64,000 bases of DNA from SHNJ01 sp964458615 (GCA_964458615.1 CAYWJR010000003.1:3864-67863); one strand, 5' to 3'; shown: positions 9,047 through 17,366, counted from the stretch's first letter. Numbers and translations: made by a program. The notes: a model not told the origin generated them from the letters alone.

Positions 9047-10225
9047 ATGGCGACAGCGATTAAGAAATCAATCGATACGGGCGATGCAAGAGCTTTGGCA
9101 GGCAGATGCCGCGCTTTGGTCAAGCACCTAAAAAAACCGGATTTAAATCCTGAAATTCTATATTGGATGATTCGCGGACGGCATGATGGCGATGTCGCGC
9201 AAATTTTAGGTTTGCAGCCAAGCGATGTTGAACGCCATCAAGAATTATGGATGGATGCCATATATGGGCAAAATGCGCGCCCGAATCATGCGGATTTAAG
9301 GCCGATATTGTTCAAATACATTGGAAAATTCGGATATAGTGGCGGCACATGGTTGAATCCAAATTTACTGGAATTCGATTCGTCATGGGAAAATTCGCCA
9401 TTTGTTGAAAAGCCACCCAAAGAAAATAAAAAAGAAAAACCAGCAATAAAGACCGAGAAAAAACCGCGCCGAACATCGCTGTTGACGTCTGCGGCGCCAG
9501 TTACATCGGGTATCGTTCCGGTGAATCCGCCGCATGAAACGATAACGTCAATACAGTCCCCGACATCTGGGGCGGCTATACAATCTGTTTCTGTATCTGT
9601 TCCTGCCAAACCGCGCAGGTCAGTTGTACGGCCGGATGTTAAGATTGATGATAAACAATTTCAATTTTTTATGATGTTGGCCTTTGCGGATCATGGATTC
9701 ACCTCGCAGGATTATGATTCTATGTTGGCCAGAGAACCTTTGCCGGCAGATCGCCTGATGCATATCGTGAATAAATTCGATTTGGCGGAACCCGCCGATA
9801 AGACAGAAATTTTGTACCATGTATGGGATTTATCGCGGTCGCAGATCGATGTTGCACGCATTGTTGATGATCTGGATTATCCAGGTGCGGTGCGTAAAAT
9901 AGGCAATTTTTTAGGCGTGAAATCGAAAGATATTGATGCATTCTTGCAAGTCGTTTCGCCAACAGGCGTTCCGATTTTTGACCGCGTGCAAGAGGCATTG
10001 CCGTTCGCGACCGCATTGAACCAAAGATTGAAAATCGTCGATCAAGATTTTCCCCCTGTGCAAGTAGCAATTATCGGCGGCGGAATCCGGCGCCGGTTGA
10101 ATGGATTGAAATCGACAGCGACGACGCCAAAATCGAACGGTACCGATTCAAGTCATCTGCGAATTCAAACGGCATTGACGGATTTGCGGCGTCAGATGCA
10201 GGATAGAGTTGCCGCAAAAGCATAA
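9047..10225 (+). CDS. Unknown protein with two helical domains joined by a disordered linker
   Basis: A 392-residue protein with no signal peptide or membrane segment. Residues 1 to about 110 form a helical domain that includes a helix-turn-helix-like stretch (GRHDGDVAQILGLQPSDVERH). Residues about 120-205 are Lys/Pro/Thr/Ser rich and probably disordered. Residues about 210-330 form a second helical domain that again contains HTH-like segments (LSRSQIDVARIVD, GAVRKIGNFLGVKSKDI). A DNA-binding or scaffold role is possible but is only inference. It diverges from moxR and is followed three bases later by the CCA-adding enzyme gene, so the two may be co-transcribed. Confidence 0.7.
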   Translation: MATAIKKSIDTGDARALAGRCRALVKHLKKPDLNPEILYWMIRGRHDGDVAQILGLQPSDVERHQELWMDAIYGQNARPNHADLRPILFKYIGKFGYSGGTWLNPNLLEFDSSWENSPFVEKPPKENKKEKPAIKTEKKPRRTSLLTSAAPVTSGIVPVNPPHETITSIQSPTSGAAIQSVSVSVPAKPRRSVVRPDVKIDDKQFQFFMMLAFADHGFTSQDYDSMLAREPLPADRLMHIVNKFDLAEPADKTEILYHVWDLSRSQIDVARIVDDLDYPGAVRKIGNFLGVKSKDIDAFLQVVSPTGVPIFDRVQEALPFATALNQRLKIVDQDFPPVQVAIIGGGIRRRLNGLKSTATTPKSNGTDSSHLRIQTALTDLRRQMQDRVAAKA

Positions 10226-10228
10226 TAC

Positions 10229-11458
10229 GTGCTATTTTCCGGCATGGAATCCAAATCAGCGATCAACCTGCCGCCGCAACTTTGTGGCGCGAAAACAAAC
10301 CGTATATTCGCCGCGCTGGGCAGCGATTCGGCGCGTTTTGTCGGCGGTTGCGTGCGCGATGCGATTCTTGGCCGTCCGTTCAAGGATGTGGATATTGCCA
10401 CATCGCATTCGCCGCCGGAAATTATGCGGTTGCTGCAATCGGGTGGGATCAAATGCATTCCAACCGGCATCGACCATGGCACCGTAACGGCGGTTGTGGA
10501 TGGCGCGTCTTTTGAAATCACTGCATTGCGCCGCGATGTCGCAACCGATGGGCGGCATGCCGTGGTTGAATTCACGGATGATTGGCAATTGGATGCGTTG
10601 CGCCGCGATTTTACCATGAACGCGATTTATTGCGGCATGGACGGTGAAATTTTCGATCCAACCGGGGGCAGGGCGGATGCGATTGCCGGAAATGTGCGGT
10701 TTGTCGGCGATCCTGATGCACGTATTTGTGAAGATTATTTGCGCATTTTGCGGTATTTCCGGTTTTACGCGCATTATGGAAAAATACCGATGGATTCAAG
10801 TGCGGTGGCGGCGTGCCGCCGTCATGCCGCGATGATTGAAACATTGTCGATGGAACGCGTGCGCGATGAATTTTTAAAATTGCTGGCTGCTAAAAACTGC
10901 GTTGATGTATTGCAATCCATGAGCGGCGAGATTATGCGCCATGTGATTGCAGCGGATAAATTCGATTTATTGCAAAATCTTGTGAATATGGAAAAGACGC
11001 CGGATCCGGTACGGCGGTTGGGCGCAATCATTTTGCAAAACCGAATCGATTCCGATCAAATCGCGCATCGTTGGAAATTGTCGAATGAACAGAAAAACCG
11101 TCTGATAAATATGGCGAAAAACAGCGATTTATATTCATCGATTGCGGATGAAAAAAATGCGCGTGCGATAATTTATAAAATTTGCGCGCGGGATTTTATC
11201 GATGTTTGTCATGTCATTGCCGCAAAAGGCATTATGAATCAAAATCAGTTAAACGATTTTGTGCAATATGCGGAAACATGCCATATCCCATCTCTGCCGA
11301 TAAATGGCGGCGATGTCATGGCGATTGGAATCGGCCAAGGATCGCGCGTGGGCGAATTGTTGGCGCAAATCGAAAATTGGTGGATTGCGGGCGATTTCAC
11401 GGCGACGCGCGATGAGTGCCTATCGCGATTGCGGCAATTGGCCGGTTTGGCGCAATGA
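10229..11458 (+). CDS. cca: CCA tRNA nucleotidyltransferase (poly(A) polymerase head-domain family)
   Basis: A 409-residue class II nucleotidyltransferase. The head domain has RFVGGCVRDAILG (about 37-48) and the catalytic DVDIAT (53-58), followed by RRDFTMNAIY and the RILRYFRFYA motif of the neck. It adds or repairs the 3'-CCA of tRNAs in the cytoplasm. The GTG at 10229 starts three bases after the previous stop; an ATG at 10244 is an alternative and neither has a strong Shine-Dalgarno. Its 3' end overlaps the convergent trmL gene by 39 bases. Confidence 0.93.
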   Translation: MLFSGMESKSAINLPPQLCGAKTNRIFAALGSDSARFVGGCVRDAILGRPFKDVDIATSHSPPEIMRLLQSGGIKCIPTGIDHGTVTAVVDGASFEITALRRDVATDGRHAVVEFTDDWQLDALRRDFTMNAIYCGMDGEIFDPTGGRADAIAGNVRFVGDPDARICEDYLRILRYFRFYAHYGKIPMDSSAVAACRRHAAMIETLSMERVRDEFLKLLAAKNCVDVLQSMSGEIMRHVIAADKFDLLQNLVNMEKTPDPVRRLGAIILQNRIDSDQIAHRWKLSNEQKNRLINMAKNSDLYSSIADEKNARAIIYKICARDFIDVCHVIAAKGIMNQNQLNDFVQYAETCHIPSLPINGGDVMAIGIGQGSRVGELLAQIENWWIAGDFTATRDECLSRLRQLAGLAQ

Positions 11459-11872
11459 TTCCGTTAAAACAATCGATCCTGCAATCGCCACGTTCAACGA
11501 ACGGCCTTGGGATTGCGGTATATATATAGTCGCGTCGCACTGCGTATAAATTTCCGGTGGTGTTCCCGCGCTTTCCCTGCCCAGAATCAATATATCGTCC
11601 GGTTGAAATGCGAATTGGTGATAAGGCCGTGTTCCATCGGTTTCCACCAATATCAACCGGCCAGATTTTTTGGTTACGAAATCGTTCCACGAAGAATGCC
11701 GCGCAACTACCGCCAAATCGATGTAATCCATGCCCGCGCGCCGCAATTTTGAATCCGAAAAGGGAAAGCCGCAAGGTTCAATAACATCCAACCCCACCCC
11801 CATACAGGCGCAAAGCCGGATCAAAGTGCCGGTATTTTGTGGAATATCAGGTTGATATAATGCCAAACGCAT
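11420..11872 (-). CDS. trmL: tRNA (cytidine(34)-2'-O)-methyltransferase, SPOUT family
   Basis: A 150-residue SPOUT methyltransferase starting MRLALYQPDIPQNTG, the canonical N-terminus; the frame extends upstream without support. The knotted SAM-binding motifs are present: DILILGRESAGTP and IPQSQGRSLNVAIAGSI. By homology it 2'-O-methylates the wobble nucleotide of tRNA-Leu isoacceptors. It is encoded tail-to-tail with cca with a 39-bp overlap, so two tRNA-modifying enzymes share complementary 3' ends. Confidence 0.92.
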   Translation of the reverse strand: MRLALYQPDIPQNTGTLIRLCACMGVGLDVIEPCGFPFSDSKLRRAGMDYIDLAVVARHSSWNDFVTKKSGRLILVETDGTRPYHQFAFQPDDILILGRESAGTPPEIYTQCDATIYIPQSQGRSLNVAIAGSIVLTESLRQTGQLPQSR

Positions 11873-12057
11873 GGCGGGCATAATAATCCGCGGAATCGGG
11901 GTTGTCCAAACCGATTCATACACAATTGCTGAAAATTTCCCCTAAAAACCGGATTTTTTTTGTGCCTTTTGACGCGCAAATAGGCTAGAAACCATGTGTT
12001 AATCCGTCAAATAATCCAAGTAAATCAAAGACGATACAAATACATTAGGAACCAATC

Positions 12058-12594
12058 ATGGGTGCTCATTCTGCTAATAACAATCAATCCCGGCGCGAAT
12101 TTTTATATTTAACCACAGCTGCCGTGGCTGGCGCCGGCGTTATCGGTACGGCGTGGAATCTTGTCGATTATATGAATCCTTCTGCCGACGTATTGGCTGT
12201 TTCGACAACCGAAGTCGATTTATCGCCAATCAAAGAAGGCCAATCGATAACCGTGATGTGGCGTGGCAAACCGGTGTTTATCCGCCGCCGTACGCCAGAT
12301 GAAATCAAATCGGCCGAAACCGACGACAAGGCTGCTTTACCAGACCCGCAAGCAGACGAAAAACGCGTGCAGAAACCGGAATGGTTGGTTGTATTGGGCG
12401 TTTGTACGCATTTGGGTTGCGTTCCGCTGGGTCAAAAAATCACCGACAGCCGCGGCGAATATGGCGGCTGGTTTTGTCCGTGTCATGGATCGCATTACGA
12501 TACATCCGGCCGTATTCGCAAAGGTCCGGCGCCGCGCAATTTAGAAGTTCCAACATATTCATTTTTGACCGACACCAAAGTGCGCATCGGTTAA
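12058..12594 (+). CDS. petA: Ubiquinol-cytochrome c reductase Rieske iron-sulfur subunit
   Basis: A 178-residue protein. The N-terminus has a twin-arginine motif (SRREFLYL, 11-18) and a single membrane anchor (about 19-36). The two [2Fe-2S] boxes are intact: CTHLGC (116-121) and CPCHGS (140-145), followed by GPAPRNLEVP. It carries electrons from ubiquinol to cytochrome c1 in complex III, in the periplasm. It is followed 43 bases later by the fused cytochrome b/c1 gene, so the whole bc1 complex is encoded by two genes. Confidence 0.97.
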   Translation: MGAHSANNNQSRREFLYLTTAAVAGAGVIGTAWNLVDYMNPSADVLAVSTTEVDLSPIKEGQSITVMWRGKPVFIRRRTPDEIKSAETDDKAALPDPQADEKRVQKPEWLVVLGVCTHLGCVPLGQKITDSRGEYGGWFCPCHGSHYDTSGRIRKGPAPRNLEVPTYSFLTDTKVRIG

Positions 12595-12637
12595 TCGCGC
12601 GCGGTTTATTAAAAAGGTTTTTAGGAGTTCCAATATT

Positions 12638-14608
12638 ATGGCCAATAACAATCCCGCCAATTTTAACAATCCGGTTGTCAAATGGATCGACAGCCGGTTG
12701 CCGATTTTCAGCCTGATGAGCAAGGAATACGGCGTTTTCCCAACGCCGCGTAATTTCAATTACTTTTGGAATTTCGGCGCGATCGCCATGTTCATGCTGG
12801 TGACCATGATCGTGACTGGAATTTTCTTGGCGATGAATTATCAGCCGTCGACCATGCACGCATTCGATTCGGTCGAACGGATTATGCGCGATGTAAATCA
12901 CGGCTGGTTGTTGCGGTATGTGCACGCGAACGGCGCATCGTTTTTCTTTATCGCCGTTTATATCCATATTTTCCGTGGCCTGTATTACGGGTCTTATAAA
13001 AATCCGCGTGAATTATTGTGGATTTTAGGCGTCGTCATTTTGTTGTTGATGATGGCGACCGCGTTTATGGGTTACGTATTGCCTTGGGGGCAAATGTCTT
13101 TTTGGGGCGCGACGGTAATTACCAATTTGTTTTCGGCGATACCCGGCATCGGCCATGACATCGTCACATTGTTATGGGGTGGTTTTTCGGTCGATAACCC
13201 GACATTGAACCGTTTCTTTGCGTTGCATTATTTATTGCCGTTCGTGTTGGTGGCGGTGGTGTTTTTGCATGTTTGGGCGTTGCATGTGACAGGATCGAAC
13301 AATCCTCTCGGTATCGACGTTAAAACGCCGCAAGACACATTGCCGTTTCATCCATATTACACAGTCAAAGACATGTTCGGTCTTTCGGTGTTTTTGATCA
13401 TTTATTTCGGGTTCGTTTTCTTTGCGCCTAATTATTTGGGCCACCCGGACAATTATATCCCGGCCGATCCGATGGTAACGCCGGCGCACATCGTGCCGGA
13501 ATGGTATTTCTTGCCGTTTTACGCGATCTTGCGTTCGGTGCCGGATAAATTGATGGGCGTTATCGCCATGTTCGGCGCCATCGCGGTGTTGTTTGTGGTG
13601 CCGTGGTTGGATACATCCAAGGTGCGCAGCGCGCGTTTCCGCCCGATTTACAAATGGTTTTTCTGGATCTTGGCGATCGTTTGCGTTGCCTTGGGATGGG
13701 CCGGGCAAAAACCGCCCGAAGGAATTCCACTCCTGGTCGCACGTTTGGGAACCGTTTATTATTTCGCGCATTTTTTGATCATTCTGCCTTTGCTTGGCAG
13801 AATTGAAAAACCTTTGCCGTTGCCGAAATCGATTGCCGAATCGGTATTGAAAAAAGGCGCGGTTGCGGTAATCGCGGCGATGTTCTTGTTCGCCGCCACC
13901 CCGTCGCATGCGTCTGAATCCAACATCGTTTTACCGAAAAATAATTGGTCTTTCGATGGCCCGTTCGGCACCTATGACCGCGCCGCCGCGCAACGCGGAT
14001 TCCAAGTATACAAAGAAGTATGCGCCGCATGCCATTCCCTAAGCCTGGTGGCATACCGCAACTTGGCCGATTTGGGTTATAACGAGGCGGAAATAAAGGC
14101 GATTGCCGCGCAAGCAACCGTAAAAGACGGCCCGAACGACGAAGGCGACATGTTCGAACGTCCCGGCCGCCCGTCGGATAAATTTGTATCCCCTTATGCG
14201 AATAAACAATCGGCGCGCGCCGCGAATAATGGCGCCGCACCGCCGGATTTATCCTTGATCACCAAATCGCGCGTTGGCGGCGCCGATTATTTGCATGCTT
14301 TGCTGATCGGATATGAACCTGCTCCGGCGGATTTTAAATTGTCGCCTGGCATGCATTACAATAAATATTTTGCCGGGCATCAAATCGCCATGCCTGCGCC
14401 GCTTAGCGAAGGTCAGGTGACTTATGCCGACGGCACCAAGGCAAGCGTCGATCAAATGTCGCAAGATGTCGCAACATTTTTGACATGGGCGGCGGAACCG
14501 GAAATGGAACATCGCAAACGCACCGGCGTGCGGGTATTGGCGTTTCTTGCGGTGTTGGCCGGATTGTTTTACATGAGCAAACGCAAATTATGGAGCGCGG
14601 TGAAGTAG
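12638..14608 (+). CDS. fbcH: Fused cytochrome b / cytochrome c1 of the bc1 complex
   Basis: A single 656-residue frame. Residues 1 to about 395 are cytochrome b: haem ligands His96/His110 and His197/His211 and the Qo-site PEWY (287-290). Residues about 406-425 form a hydrophobic segment ending TPSHASES, which looks like an internal signal peptide. From about 428 it is cytochrome c1: haem-binding CAACH (462-466), PPDLSL (535-540), Met585 in HQIAMPAP as likely axial ligand, and a C-terminal anchor (about 629-645). Such fusions (fbcH in Bradyrhizobium) are cleaved by signal peptidase into two subunits. A GGAG lies 15 bases upstream of the ATG and a strong terminator follows. Confidence 0.97.
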   Translation: MANNNPANFNNPVVKWIDSRLPIFSLMSKEYGVFPTPRNFNYFWNFGAIAMFMLVTMIVTGIFLAMNYQPSTMHAFDSVERIMRDVNHGWLLRYVHANGASFFFIAVYIHIFRGLYYGSYKNPRELLWILGVVILLLMMATAFMGYVLPWGQMSFWGATVITNLFSAIPGIGHDIVTLLWGGFSVDNPTLNRFFALHYLLPFVLVAVVFLHVWALHVTGSNNPLGIDVKTPQDTLPFHPYYTVKDMFGLSVFLIIYFGFVFFAPNYLGHPDNYIPADPMVTPAHIVPEWYFLPFYAILRSVPDKLMGVIAMFGAIAVLFVVPWLDTSKVRSARFRPIYKWFFWILAIVCVALGWAGQKPPEGIPLLVARLGTVYYFAHFLIILPLLGRIEKPLPLPKSIAESVLKKGAVAVIAAMFLFAATPSHASESNIVLPKNNWSFDGPFGTYDRAAAQRGFQVYKEVCAACHSLSLVAYRNLADLGYNEAEIKAIAAQATVKDGPNDEGDMFERPGRPSDKFVSPYANKQSARAANNGAAPPDLSLITKSRVGGADYLHALLIGYEPAPADFKLSPGMHYNKYFAGHQIAMPAPLSEGQVTYADGTKASVDQMSQDVATFLTWAAEPEMEHRKRTGVRVLAFLAVLAGLFYMSKRKLWSAVK

Positions 14609-14632
14609 TCTTTCCTGCGCTATCTTCTATTT

Positions 14633-14669
14633 AAACGCCCGCAATCTATTGATATTGCGGGCGTTTTTA
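14633..14669 (+). terminator. Rho-independent terminator of the petA-fbcH operon
   Basis: A 13-bp inverted repeat, AAACGCCCGCAAT / ATTGCGGGCGTTT, with a short loop followed by further T. It lies 24 bases after the stop at 14608. Confidence 0.88.
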
Positions 14670-14745
14670 TTTTTTAAAAATTTAAACAAATATTGTCGGT
14701 TTTATAGCAAAATATGCGTTCGAGCGTTTTTTATAAGCCGGTTCA

Positions 14746-15231
14746 GTGCTTAAATTATATTTCGATTGCTGTGTCCCAATTCAGTATGCGCGGTCATTTA
14801 CAGGCCGCGGATTCGATGTTGCATTCGCAAAAGAAAAAATTCCCGATCCGCAGGTTGCGATAGATTGTGTTGAAGGAAATGGGGTTCTGGTTACCGCGAA
14901 TGCAAAAGATTTTTTGAATATTTATTCGCAATTTCCACAAAATCCAGGTCTTGCAATCACCCCAAATCTTGGTCGTGGTTACCGGATGAATCATGCTGTA
15001 GACACGATGGACAGGTTTGCCGAATTTTTATCAATCAGGAAACCGGATTTGCAAAATAAATTGATCGTTGTCGGGCGTCACAAAGACCCAGATATATTTC
15101 AGTACACAGCACGCGGAGTTCAGGGGCCGGATATAAAAGATCTTTGTGACCCCGGTCTTATCAGGCGCAATAGCCAACAGGGCGCCTATTTAACCGCGCT
15201 GCGTAGCTTGCAGGCGGAAAAATCAAAATAG
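14746..15231 (+). CDS. PIN-like (DUF5615-type) protein, no partner gene
   Basis: A 161-residue protein from a GTG codon. The first 75 residues follow the DUF5615/Mut7-C pattern: LYFDCCVP with an early Asp, a GxDV strand (GFDVAFAKE), a middle Asp, and LVTANAKDF in place of the usual LVTxDxDF. The C-terminal 85 residues are unassigned. PIN-like proteins of this type are often toxins or RNA-processing enzymes, but no antitoxin-sized gene is next to it: it sits alone between the petA-fbcH terminator and convergent ychF. Its second Asp position is partly replaced (NAKD), so activity is uncertain. Confidence 0.65.
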   Translation: MLKLYFDCCVPIQYARSFTGRGFDVAFAKEKIPDPQVAIDCVEGNGVLVTANAKDFLNIYSQFPQNPGLAITPNLGRGYRMNHAVDTMDRFAEFLSIRKPDLQNKLIVVGRHKDPDIFQYTARGVQGPDIKDLCDPGLIRRNSQQGAYLTALRSLQAEKSK

Positions 15232-15235
15232 ATTT

Positions 15236-16336
15236 TTAGACATTAAACCGGAAATGCATCACATCGCCGTCGGCGACGATGTATTCCTTGCCTTCCAGGC
15301 GCATTTTTCCGGTTTCTTTCGCGCCGGCCTCGCCATTCCCGCTAATATAATCAGGGTATGCGATGGTTTCCGCGCAAATAAAACCTTTTTCAAAATCGGT
15401 ATGAATCACGCCCGCCGCGCCAGGCGCCTTGGTGTTTTTGATGATGGTCCAGGCGCGCGCTTCTTTCGGGCCGATGGTGAAATAAGTAATCAGATCCAGC
15501 AATGCGTATCCCGCGCGAATGACGCGGTTTAAACCGGGTTCCGATAAATTCATGGTTCGCAGAAATTCCAATTTATCGGCTTCGTTATCCATCACCGAAA
15601 TTTCCGATTCGATTTTCGCGGAAATCACCACGCTTTGCGAATTTTCCGCTTTGGCGTGCGCGGCGACTTTGGCGGACAGGGCATTGCCTTTGTCGGCTTC
15701 GTTTTCTTCGACATTGCAAATGTATAAAACAGGTTTGGATGTCATCAATTGCAATAATCGCACCAGTGGTTTTTGTTCTTTGGTGAAATTGACGCTGCGT
15801 GCCGGTTTTCCATCGCGCAAGGCGGCCAGTATCGGGTCGACGATTTCCAATAACTCTTTGGATTCTTTGTCGCCTTGTTTGGCTTTTTTGGCCAGATTGT
15901 CGTACCGTTTTTCCAGCGATTCCATGTCCGCCAGCATCAATTCCGTGTCGATGATTTCAATATCGCGGATGGGATCGACCGATCCTTCGACATGGGTAAT
16001 ATCGCCGCCGTCGAAACAACGCACCACATGCAAAATCGCATCGACTTCGCGGATGTTGGCCAGGAACTGGTTGCCCAATCCTTCGCCCTTGCTGGCGCCT
16101 TTGACGATTCCGGCAATGTCGACAAATTCAATAAAAGTCGGGATAATTTTAGCCGAAGATGCGATTTTCGCCAATTTATCCAACCGGTCGTCGGGAACCG
16201 CGACGCGGCCAACGTTCGGTTCAATGGTGCAAAACGGATAATTGGCCGCCGCGGCAGCAGCCGATGCAGTCAGCGCGTTGAACAAAGTGGATTTGCCGAC
16301 GTTTGGCAAACCGACGATACCGCAATTGAATCCCAT
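15236..16336 (-). CDS. ychF: Redox-regulated ATPase YchF (OBG-family)
   Basis: A 366-residue cytoplasmic protein of the usual length. P-loop GLPNVGKST (9-17), switch region DIAGIVKGASKGEGLGN, and the altered G4 motif NVEE that gives this family ATP rather than GTP preference. The C-terminal TGS-like domain ends ADGDVMHFRFNV. YchF binds ribosomes and modulates translation and the oxidative stress response. It lies downstream of pth and rplY on the same strand, a common alphaproteobacterial order. Confidence 0.96.
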   Translation of the reverse strand: MGFNCGIVGLPNVGKSTLFNALTASAAAAAANYPFCTIEPNVGRVAVPDDRLDKLAKIASSAKIIPTFIEFVDIAGIVKGASKGEGLGNQFLANIREVDAILHVVRCFDGGDITHVEGSVDPIRDIEIIDTELMLADMESLEKRYDNLAKKAKQGDKESKELLEIVDPILAALRDGKPARSVNFTKEQKPLVRLLQLMTSKPVLYICNVEENEADKGNALSAKVAAHAKAENSQSVVISAKIESEISVMDNEADKLEFLRTMNLSEPGLNRVIRAGYALLDLITYFTIGPKEARAWTIIKNTKAPGAAGVIHTDFEKGFICAETIAYPDYISGNGEAGAKETGKMRLEGKEYIVADGDVMHFRFNV

Positions 16337-16372
16337 AATTATCTCCGTTTTTTCGTATGTGTGGTTATTTCG

Positions 16373-16930
16373 TTATTTTGAAATGGAATTTAAAAATTCG
16401 CTGTCTTTGCCGTCCAAAATCAGGGCAAAGTTTTTTGCAATCGACCATATCGCCGGATCGACCAGTTCTTTTTCTTCTTTTGCGAAATCGTGCAAAACAA
16501 AAGAAGAAACCAAATCCTTGCGCCCCGGATGGCCGATTCCAAACCGCAGGCGTTTATATTCCACGCCGGCATTGGCGTCAATCGACCGCAGGCCGTTATG
16601 CCCCGCGTTGCCGCCGCCGGTTTTTATTTTCAATTGCGCGGGATCCAAATCCAGTTCGTCGTGTATGACGACGACGTTTCCGATCGGGATTTTATAAAAC
16701 GCAATCGCTTGTTGCACGGCAACGCCGGATACGTTCATGTATGTTTGCGGTTTCAAAACCAGCACTTTGTGGTCGCCGATCGTTCCATCGAACGCTTCGG
16801 ATTCGAATTTTTTCTTAGGCCCCGACAAACCAAACCGCGAAATCAGTTCATCGGCAACCATGAATCCCACATTGTGGCGGTTGTTCCGGTATTCCGATCC
16901 GGGATTGCCAAGTCCGACGATTAAAAACAT
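16373..16930 (-). CDS. pth: Peptidyl-tRNA hydrolase
   Basis: A 185-residue enzyme starting MFLIVGLGNPG. Catalytic and substrate residues are visible: Asn9, His19, Asp91 in IHDELDL and Asn112 in GHNGLR. It recycles peptidyl-tRNA released prematurely from ribosomes. The start is firm by homology, yet the bases directly upstream are the GGGAATN heptamer array of a repeat-bounded cassette, so there is no Shine-Dalgarno and the normal rplY-pth junction has been displaced. Confidence 0.95.
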   Translation of the reverse strand: MFLIVGLGNPGSEYRNNRHNVGFMVADELISRFGLSGPKKKFESEAFDGTIGDHKVLVLKPQTYMNVSGVAVQQAIAFYKIPIGNVVVIHDELDLDPAQLKIKTGGGNAGHNGLRSIDANAGVEYKRLRFGIGHPGRKDLVSSFVLHDFAKEEKELVDPAIWSIAKNFALILDGKDSEFLNSISK

Positions 16931-16958
16931 GGGAATCGGGAATTGGGAATTGGGAATA
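16931..16958 (+). repeat. Left GGGAATN heptamer array
   Basis: Four tandem heptamers GGGAATC, GGGAATT, GGGAATT, GGGAATA, starting at the base next to the pth start codon (16928-16930). Confidence 0.9.
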
Positions 16959-16969
16959 AGATGAACATA

Positions 16970-17353
16970 TTATGCGGCCAAATTTTTACGCAGGCGGTTT
17001 AACATTTGCCGAATAGACATAATTTCCGCCAGCAATTGATCTAATTCAGCGGCAGGGACATAGTTTAAATCGCCAGCCAAGATCAATAATGTTTCCAGTT
17101 CGGCGGACGATCCGGCAGATATTGAAATAAAATGGGCATATTCTTTGCGAGAAGACCGCGCATTGCCTTCGGCAATATTGGAGGGAATGGAAACAACGGC
17201 GCGTTGCAGTTGAGAAGATAAGCCGAATTTCTCGGTGGGCGGGAAATGGGAGGTCAATTCATAAACCGATTTTACCAATGCTCTGGATTTCTTGAAAACA
17301 TCCAGATCTCGATAATCTCGGATTAATGGAACGACCGATTCCCCATTCCCCAT
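16970..17353 (-). CDS. Four-helix-bundle protein (S23 / 23S rRNA intervening-sequence family)
   Basis: A 127-residue protein. After an N-terminal MGNGES encoded by the repeat array it has the family core: YRDLDVFKKSRALVKSVY, then SSQLQRAVVSIPSNIAEG, KEYAHFISISAGSSAELET and a final amphipathic helix. Related proteins are encoded in intervening sequences of 23S rRNA genes and, as Avd, in diversity-generating retroelements; stand-alone copies have no settled function. AAGGGA precedes the ATG with suitable spacing and is itself formed at the repeat edge. Located between rplY and pth inside the inverted repeats. Confidence 0.9.
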   Translation of the reverse strand: MGNGESVVPLIRDYRDLDVFKKSRALVKSVYELTSHFPPTEKFGLSSQLQRAVVSIPSNIAEGNARSSRKEYAHFISISAGSSAELETLLILAGDLNYVPAAELDQLLAEIMSIRQMLNRLRKNLAA

Positions 17354-17364
17354 TCCCGATTCCC
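17337..17364 (-). repeat. Right GGGAATN heptamer array (inverted)
   Basis: Read on the minus strand: GGGAATC, GGGAATG, GGGAATG, GGGAATC, ending two bases from the rplY stop codon. It supplies both the ribosome-binding region and the first codons of the four-helix-bundle gene. Confidence 0.9.
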
Positions 17365-17366
17365 TT

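Larger units (their letters stand above)
16931..17364. mobile_element. Repeat-bounded cassette carrying a four-helix-bundle gene
   Basis: Left end 16931-16958 reads GGGAATC then three more GGGAATN heptamers. The right end 17337-17364 is its inverted counterpart, identical except at the seventh base of the other heptamers and at the innermost base. The 434-bp unit sits exactly between the pth start codon and a point two bases from the rplY stop. The only gene inside encodes an S23/IVP-type four-helix bundle whose first codons are made from the repeat. No transposase and no clear target duplication are seen, so classification as mobile is inference. Confidence 0.6.

Noticed and set aside
13232..13909. 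225-residue minus-strand frame inside the cytochrome b/c1 gene
   Set aside because: High Arg/Gln/His composition and position within a conserved gene mark it as a shadow.
16931..17364. CRISPR-like reading of the heptamer arrays
   Set aside because: Units are 7 bases, without spacers, and the two arrays are inverted to each other; no cas gene is present.
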